Assembly (NCBI GenBank): GCA_008501785.1
Contig: QQUD01000627.1
Span: 1 to 7,468 of the forward strand
From: Chloroflexota bacterium
Lineage (GTDB): Bacteria > Chloroflexota > Anaerolineae > Promineifilales > Promineifilaceae
Direction: 5' to 3'
Length of the DNA stretch: 7,468 nt
Part shown: positions 1 through 4,800 of the stretch, one piece after another
Layout: the number at the start of each line of letters is the position of its first letter
Position numbering within the stretch: the first letter of the stretch is position 1
The notes under the pieces: model-generated
Databases searched by the model: none
The model's input: the letters and a program-made list of their open reading frames with translations, nothing else
What the model was told of the DNA's origin: nothing
Translations under genes and position numbers: made by a program

Positions 1-42
1 GATTTGGTTTAATTCATTTGGGTCGTTTGAAATCATTATTCA
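1..42. other. Short AT-rich region downstream of the thioredoxin-fold gene
   Basis: These 42 bp follow the TAA stop of the thioredoxin-fold gene on the minus strand. I see no hairpin with a T tract, so the operon's terminator or next gene must lie outside the window. Confidence 0.5.
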
Positions 43-294
43 TTATTCCCTCGCCATTGCATCCACAATCCAGGTCGTCACTTCCGCCTCACTCGGAATG
101 CGTCCCGCCGCAACCAACTGCTCATTCATCACCAATCCTGGCGTCGCCAGCACATTGTATTGCATTATCTCTCCATAATCGGTCACTTTTTCTACTGCTG
201 CTTCAACCCCCATCTTTGCCACAGCCGACTTCGTGATGGCCTCAACCTTTTCACAATTTTTACAACCTGAACCCAAAACTTTAATGGTTAACAT
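43..294 (-). CDS. Small thioredoxin-fold redox protein with CxxC site (MTH895/TM0996-like, 'redox-active disulfide protein 2' family)
   Basis: The 83-residue product begins MLTIKVLGSGCKNC. Its Cys11-x-x-Cys14 pair follows the first beta strand, as in the thioredoxin/glutaredoxin fold. A probable cis-proline segment (LATPGLV, about residues 50-56) precedes the next strand. Length and motif fit the family of about 80-residue redox-active disulfide proteins. It has no signal peptide, so it is probably cytoplasmic. The start at 294 is chosen because GAGGAG lies 5 nt upstream. The longer reading at 336 adds a 14-residue hydrophobic extension with no family counterpart and would include the ribosome-binding site. 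The gene follows the permease gene by 123 bp on the same strand. Families of this kind are often found beside DUF318/ArsP-type permeases, which suggests that it delivers a thiophilic substrate to the transporter or reduces it. That role is inferred; the fold and CxxC site are confident. Confidence 0.88.
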   Translation of the reverse strand: MLTIKVLGSGCKNCEKVEAITKSAVAKMGVEAAVEKVTDYGEIMQYNVLATPGLVMNEQLVAAGRIPSEAEVTTWIVDAMARE

Positions 295-299
295 TTCAA

Positions 300-305
300 C
301 TCCTC
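300..305 (-). promoter_or_regulatory. Ribosome-binding site of the thioredoxin-fold gene
   Basis: On the minus strand GAGGAG is followed by TTGAA and then ATG at 294. This strong Shine-Dalgarno match with 5-nt spacing fixes the start codon at 294 rather than 336. It lies 11 nt downstream of the base of the predicted intergenic hairpin (317), close enough for that structure to influence ribosome loading. Confidence 0.8.
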
Positions 306-316
306 GAAAAATTATT

Positions 317-348
317 ACAAAGGTACAAAGAAACAAAAAAACAAAGGA
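317..348. repeat. 8-bp period tandem array (4 units, ACAAAGNN)
   Basis: Four consecutive 8-bp units start at 317, 325, 333 and 341 on the plus strand: ACAAAGGT, ACAAAGAA, ACAAAAAA, ACAAAGGA. The six-base core is constant except for one G-to-A change in the third unit, and the last two bases vary. It forms the 3' arm of the predicted hairpin. The motif recalls CTTTGTG-type dispersed intergenic repeats that I remember from several bacterial phyla, but membership in such a family is not shown here. Confidence 0.8.
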
Positions 349-410
349 AGAACTAAAAAACTCTCTTTTCTTCTCTCTGTGTAACTCTGCGGTTCTCAGT
401 GCAACTCTGT
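317..410 (-). other. Predicted laddered RNA hairpin filling the intergenic gap
   Basis: Read as minus-strand RNA, four units on the 5' arm (380-375, 390-385, 400-395, 410-405; consensus ACAGAG) can pair with four units on the 3' arm (346-341, 338-333, 330-325, 322-317; consensus CUUUGU). Three rungs pair 6 of 6 and one 5 of 6, counting G-U wobbles. The rungs are separated by internal loops of 4 nt on one side and 2 nt on the other. The inner rung continues through one bulged A (374) into six perfect pairs (373-368 with 347-352), closing a 15-nt loop at 353-367. Several pairs are G-U on this strand and would be A-C mismatches on the other strand, so the structure favours the mRNA sense. Its function is unknown; mRNA processing, stability or control of the downstream gene are possible. 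Pairing was done by eye. Confidence 0.55.
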
Positions 411-414
411 GTTC
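375..414. repeat. 10-bp period tandem array (4 units, CTCTGTNNNN)
   Basis: Four consecutive 10-bp units start at 375, 385, 395 and 405 on the plus strand: CTCTGTGTAA, CTCTGCGGTT, CTCAGTGCAA, CTCTGTGTTC. A fifth CTCT begins at 415 and runs into the permease stop codon. The first six bases are conserved and the last four vary, the pattern expected if the six-base cores pair and the rest are loops. It forms the 5' arm of the predicted hairpin. Confidence 0.8.
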
Positions 415-417
415 CTC

Positions 418-1479
418 TTACCGAATCACAAAATTAAACAAATATCCGGTCAAAACAATTGCAAACGCCACAATGCCAATAAAAATGACAATTAGCTTCA
501 TTTTTATGACGCGCTTCAATATCAATATTTCCGGCAAACTGAGCGCCACAACTGACATCATAAACGCCAACACAGTGCCCAGCGCGGCTCCTTTTTCCAT
601 CAGCGCATACACAATTGGAATCACGCCAGCCGCGTTAGAATAGAGCGGAACGCCTAAAATAACGGCCGCTGGGACGGTCCACCACGCACCACGACCCATG
701 ATGTCGGCCAGAAAATCTTCAGGTACATAGCCATGAATGCCTGCGCCAATGGCAATGCCAATCACCACATACGGCCACACCTTGCCCACAATTTCCTTTG
801 TGCTGTCGATGGCGGTGCGAATGCGCTCGTTCCAGGTGGGTTTGTAGGCGATGCCCGCCTGCTGCCCAACCTGAACTTGCCACACAAAATCTTCAACATA
901 TTGTTCAGGGCGTAAACGGCCGATAATGACACCACCCACAATTGCAATCGTCAAACCCGTCACCAGATACAATCCAGCAATTTTCCAGCCAAACAGCCCA
1001 AACAGCATTGCCAATGCAATTTCATTCACAACCGGTGTCGCAATCAAAAACGAAAAAGTAACCCCCAGGGGAATGCCGCTTTCTACAAAACCAATAAACA
1101 GCGGCACGGCCGAACACGAACAAAACGGCGTAATCACACCCAGCCCAGCCGCTAGCACATTGCCAATGCCTTCTCGTTTGCCACCTAATGCGGCTCGTGC
1201 CTGCTCTGCGCTGAAAAATGAACGCGCCATTGTCACCATGAAAATCATCGCGGTTAACAACATCAAGATTTTTGGCACATCATAGAAAAAGAAGTTGATC
1301 GATTCACCTAAATGTGTCTCGGGTTGCAAACCGATCAGGCTGTAGGTGAGCCAGTCTGCCAAATTTTGCAACTGTCCCCAAACAAGAATCCATACAATCC
1401 CAATGCCAATCACCATGGCTGGTAGCTGCCAGCTTTGTTTCTGTGGTGACGGCGATGTTGAAACATGATCTGCTGCCAT
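418..1479 (-). CDS. ArsP_1/DUF318-family permease (predicted efflux transporter, possibly organoarsenical)
   Basis: This is a 353-residue integral membrane protein. Roughly eight or nine hydrophobic helices are visible, near residues 19-37, 65-84, 108-131, 137-160, 166-187, 234-250, 266-290, 300-320 and 329-350. The family signature TPFCSCSAVPLF is at 117-128, with Cys120 and Cys122, and ATPVVNE at 147-153 follows. The second half carries the matching GVPLYSNAAGVIP (276-288) and LPEILILKR (315-323), consistent with the two-half architecture of PF03773 permeases. ArsP members export trivalent organoarsenicals and use conserved cysteines. Other members have no known substrate, so the arsenical assignment is tentative. 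The start is supported by AGGAG 8 nt upstream. The upstream region carries ArsR-like dyads, and a CxxC thioredoxin-like gene follows in the same direction. The family call is confident; the substrate is not. Confidence 0.92.
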   Translation of the reverse strand: MAADHVSTSPSPQKQSWQLPAMVIGIGIVWILVWGQLQNLADWLTYSLIGLQPETHLGESINFFFYDVPKILMLLTAMIFMVTMARSFFSAEQARAALGGKREGIGNVLAAGLGVITPFCSCSAVPLFIGFVESGIPLGVTFSFLIATPVVNEIALAMLFGLFGWKIAGLYLVTGLTIAIVGGVIIGRLRPEQYVEDFVWQVQVGQQAGIAYKPTWNERIRTAIDSTKEIVGKVWPYVVIGIAIGAGIHGYVPEDFLADIMGRGAWWTVPAAVILGVPLYSNAAGVIPIVYALMEKGAALGTVLAFMMSVVALSLPEILILKRVIKMKLIVIFIGIVAFAIVLTGYLFNFVIR

Positions 1480-1487
1480 AAAATTTA

Positions 1488-1492
1488 CTCCT
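1488..1492 (-). promoter_or_regulatory. Ribosome-binding site of the permease gene
   Basis: On the minus strand AGGAG is followed by TAAATTTT and the ATG at 1479. The 8-nt spacing is good and supports this start for the permease. Confidence 0.75.
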
Positions 1493-1562
1493 GCGTAGCT
1501 TGTGTATCTCCCCGAAAGCTGATCAATAGCTTTGCGTTAAAAATTGGTTCTGAGCTTCCAGG

Positions 1563-1591
1563 AAGATGATTGCATCTGTTTAATAGTTCAA
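1563..1591 (-). promoter_or_regulatory. Candidate promoter of the permease-thioredoxin operon
   Basis: On the minus strand TTGAAC (1591-1586) is separated by 17 bp from CATCTT (1568-1563), a good -35 but weak -10. An alternative -10 is TATTAA at 1585-1580, which then lacks a clear -35. In either reading the core promoter overlaps or abuts the dyad at 1585-1604, as expected for repressor control. The exact promoter is uncertain. Confidence 0.3.
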
Positions 1592-1604
1592 CCATGATTG
1601 AACT
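1585..1604. promoter_or_regulatory. ArsR/SmtB-like operator dyad 1
   Basis: AGTTCAA (1585-1591) and TTGAACT (1598-1604) form a perfect 7-bp inverted repeat around a 6-bp centre. Counting the centre, 9 of 10 possible base pairs match. TTCAA...TTGAA half-sites are typical of ArsR/SmtB-family repressor operators. The dyad lies about 105 bp upstream of the permease start and overlaps the candidate promoter. No regulator gene is in the window, so the binding protein is inferred. Confidence 0.6.
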
Positions 1605-1643
1605 TATTTAAGGGGATTTTATGCAGTTCAAGATGTAAATCTT

Positions 1644-1659
1644 AGTGATCTTTGTCACT
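1644..1659. promoter_or_regulatory. CRP/FNR-type dyad between the two ArsR-like dyads
   Basis: AGTGA (1644-1648) and TCACT (1655-1659) flank a 6-bp spacer. The arrangement GTGA-N6-TCAC matches the core of the CRP-type consensus. Its centre is 57 bp from the centre of dyad 1 and 39 bp from dyad 2. A single short match could be chance; its place between two other dyads makes it more credible. Confidence 0.35.
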
Positions 1660-1680
1660 GGTGGCGTGGATAAATGTAAT

Positions 1681-1700
1681 AGTTCAACAATCGTTGAATT
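1681..1700. promoter_or_regulatory. ArsR/SmtB-like operator dyad 2
   Basis: TTCAAC (1683-1688) and GTTGAA (1693-1698) form a perfect 6-bp inverted repeat around 4 bp. The outermost pair 1681/1700 also matches. It shares the left flank TAATAGTTCAAC with dyad 1, so the two are evidently related copies. The centres are 96 bp apart, close to nine helical turns, so one regulator could bind both cooperatively or by looping. It lies just past the terminator of the upstream gene. Confidence 0.5.
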
Positions 1701-1727
1701 GATTTGCTGTTCATCTGTGCTAACCTA

Positions 1728-1766
1728 AAAAACCGAGCTTCTGAAAGAAACTCGGTTTTTAATTTT
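1728..1766. terminator. Bidirectional rho-independent terminator
   Basis: AAAAACCGAG (1728-1737) pairs perfectly with CTCGGTTTTT (1751-1760). Inside, after one mismatch, TTCT (1739-1742) pairs with AGAA (1746-1749) around a 3-nt loop. On the minus strand the stem runs into a six-T tract (1732-1727), placing it 82 bp beyond the stop of the giant gene as its terminator. On the plus strand TTTTTAATTTT follows, so it could also stop opposite transcription. It separates the giant gene from the permease operon. Confidence 0.85.
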
Positions 1767-1848
1767 CACACGATTTGGGTACACGATTGATGTTAACGTC
1801 TTTGTGCAAGATTTTTTGCTTCCGATATGTACAATTTTTTGACCAATT
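1767..1848. other. Non-coding spacer between terminator and giant gene stop
   Basis: These 82 bp of AT-rich 3' untranslated sequence hold no convincing gene or regulatory site. The direct repeat CACGATT occurs at about 1769 and 1782. A weak GCAA/TTGC dyad near 1806-1819 has too little GC to be a second terminator. The rest of the 1480-1848 gap is described under the dyads, promoter and terminator. Confidence 0.6.
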
Positions 1849-4800
1849 TCACTCCCGGGGTGGTAAATTATTAGTTTGAACCTGTGTGATAATGTTGACA
1901 TTCGCTGACTGGTTTATGGATGCGGCTGAAATGACTGGTCCGAAAATGTTGTTGTAGCCACTATTGTTGATTTCATGATTTTCTAGCACAGCACCGTAAT
2001 TTGTGTTGGCATTTGCAGAATCGACCTGAGCGTAAACGGCCGTTCCCACCACCACAACTCCCGAAAAATTGCTTTCATCTGCTCGATAATAGCTGTCATT
2101 CACCGACAAAGTCAGCGATTCTCCAGGGTTTAGCGGCAGCGCCGAGCCAACAACACCCCAAACTAACCCTTCAGTTGCGTGATTTTGCCAGATGTCGTTA
2201 ACGGCCGTTGGCGGCGGATTCGGGTCCAAGTAAACATCCACCCAAAAATCACCGCCAACTGGAACTGGCACTGTGCCCTGATTTTGAATCACGATCTCGA
2301 TATTATTGCTCGTAGCTGCTAAATTGGTCACAATTAGATCAGGGGCATTATTGCTGTTAGCTGATGAAAGCATAATCAACGGTAAATACAAACTTGCTTC
2401 AGGTCCGCCACCCACAACCAAGCTGTTCAATGGTAAATAGTTTGCCTGCGAATTGTCCCAGGTGACTATATTTGGCATCGTCACCCCATCAACCACAAAG
2501 GTGATATTTTTGGTGTTGGTACCACAATTGTTGCCATTATCTGCGGCAACCTGAACTTTGTAACTTAGCCCAGCTTGCGTGTTTGTAACCAAGCTGGTTC
2601 CACAAACGTTCCCATTAATCTGTGCCTCAATCGTCATACCCAACGTAGGTGTAAAGCCATTGCGTGCCACAACTTCACCGTAATAGGTGGCTGGTGGCAG
2701 CGATAAATTCGTTTGGATGTCATTCTGCAAGGTGGGCACGCCAATGTAAGTAACGGTGTCAGTCAATGCATAAATCCAATAGGATTGTAAGGGTTCGAGT
2801 GAGGGCAAATCATTTACCAAATCCTGAAATGCAGGGAGGACAGTGTTGTCGTACAGCGTCCAGGCAGGTACGTTAATTGGATTCCATTGGTAAACGGACG
2901 TGTAATCGCCATTAATGGATGCCAGCGCGGTGATTACTTCCCGCGCATCCGTATCTGGGTAAGCAAACAGATTCCACCCCTGATTGAGTTGTGGGGTAAT
3001 AATCGTGACCGCAAGCACATACGTCCCTTCGCTTTGCAGTGCGGCTGAAGCTAGATTCCGGTAATTGTCAGGAACCGTTGCTAATCGTTCCCACTTGTTG
3101 GAGCCATCTGCTTGATAGTAAATAGCTAGACTATTTTCGAAACCCGCAGGTACATCCCGCTGCAAGTAATAGAACGAGATAGAGCTTTGTGGTAAATCGC
3201 CATCGGCTGTAAACCGGTATGCTTGACCAACGGGTGTCAACCACGGGTCCAGATCAGGTAATGAGGCCAGAGATTGCAGAGAGTGTGTGACGATGTCGTC
3301 AAACAAGTTTTCCAGGCTGAAGATGATTACCTGCCCATCGCTGGAAGCAACAGGTGCATTGAGGCCCGGGCGATTGACGTTTAATCCTGGCCGGTTCACA
3401 TTTAATCCTGGGCGATTGACGTTTAATCCTGGCCGGTTCACGTTCCAACCACCGCCTAAATAGAATTGGGTGATTGTTTCTTTGAGGGGTGAGCTGCCGG
3501 GAACCCAAAGACGTACATAACCGCCGGGGGAGGGGTCTGTAAGGGTGACGGTGAGAGAAACGGCCGTTTGTCCTCCAAGCCCCGTCTTAATCAATTCATC
3601 CGATGCCGTGCCGAATACCGGATAGATTTGCACGCCCAGCGAATCGACATTAGACAAATTCGATACCTCAATCACAAACGTGCGCGAATTTTCGGCCGTG
3701 GCCACAATTTGAGGTGGCCAATCACTAACAGTGGAAACTGTAAACGGCTGTTCTTGCATGCCCACCGGATGGCAGCCAATGCGCGTTGGATTGACGCCAT
3801 AGACACAGAGCCGATCTCCTGGTTCAGCACCACGCGCCTGAATCAGGTCTCGATTTGAGCCACCAAGCGCGATCACATCATCATCGGTGACGTCTGGCGT
3901 GTTGGCTGTTTTGTAGAGGTATGCCTGTGCTTCGCTTTCGCCAAAGACAAGCGGCGCACCATTTTCATCGAGCAAACCGAAGAAAGGTGCTGCCAGCGTG
4001 GCAGATTCAGTTATCTGATTTGCAAATTGGATTTCGGTAACAACGAGTGGTAGATTGGTGGGGCCTGTGAAAACGGCCGTTGCCGTCATCCACCCATAAT
4101 TAGCCGTGATTGTTTCCCAGTCTGAACGGCCGGTTGTTTTAGCCGACAGCGTATCTAGACATTCACCAGACCAGTTGCCAGCAGTCAAGAATTCTCGTTC
4201 GACATAGGCGTCGTACATGGCACTGCCGCGACAAACCGTTTCTACAAGTACGTTATCGCGAATGCCAATGTAATTGTCTAGCAAAAAGAAGCCATAATGT
4301 CCGATTTCATGTGCCAAAGCACGCGGCCAATCTTCTCCAAGGCTGCCCGAACTATTGCCAAACCGGTTCCACGTCGCACCCATGCGAATTTGGCCAGGCA
4401 AATAAGCATTTTCCACAGTGATTTTCTGCGTGCTGGTGGGAGAGAGAACCATTTCCGTAAGCGGTTCTTGTACAATACCGCCTAGATTGGCGTTGGGACG
4501 ATGGCTGTTTGTGGCGTAAACGACAACATCAGCGTCAAGCCAGTTGTCTTTGTTCTGAAAGATGGTTACATTCCCTAGTGCTGCCTGCCCGTTCGTCAAT
4601 TCAAACAAAATTTGAGAGGTGCGCTGCAAATCGCTGGTTAGCTGATCTAGATAGTTTGGATCGTTGCGTGCGTCCCATTCCAACGACACATCAATGTTGA
4701 ACAAAGTCAATGTTTGTGTAGGGATGACGGTGAGAACGACGGTGCCCAGGTCAGATGGAACGGACTGCATTTCCAAACCCGTTGCTGTTGGTTTCGCACT

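Noticed and set aside
295..336. Upstream ATG at 336 as the start of the thioredoxin-fold gene
   Set aside because: The extension is 14 residues encoded largely by the 8-bp repeat array, and it spans the strong ribosome-binding site that serves the ATG at 294.
233..643. Plus-strand reading frame of 136 codons
   Set aside because: It overlaps the thioredoxin-fold gene, the intergenic hairpin and the permease on the opposite strand, and its product is low-complexity with no domain. It is a shadow frame.
1806..1819. Second terminator hairpin near the giant gene stop
   Set aside because: The GCAA/TTGC stem is only 4 bp and AT-rich, and the hairpin at 1728-1766 is far better.
3361..3444. CRISPR array
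   Set aside because: The 21-bp units are directly contiguous without spacers, in frame and coding.
3299..3508. Second minus-strand frame with PARIKRQSP-type repeats
   Set aside because: The repeats are the out-of-frame reading of the NVNRPGL tandem array inside the giant gene, not a separate gene.
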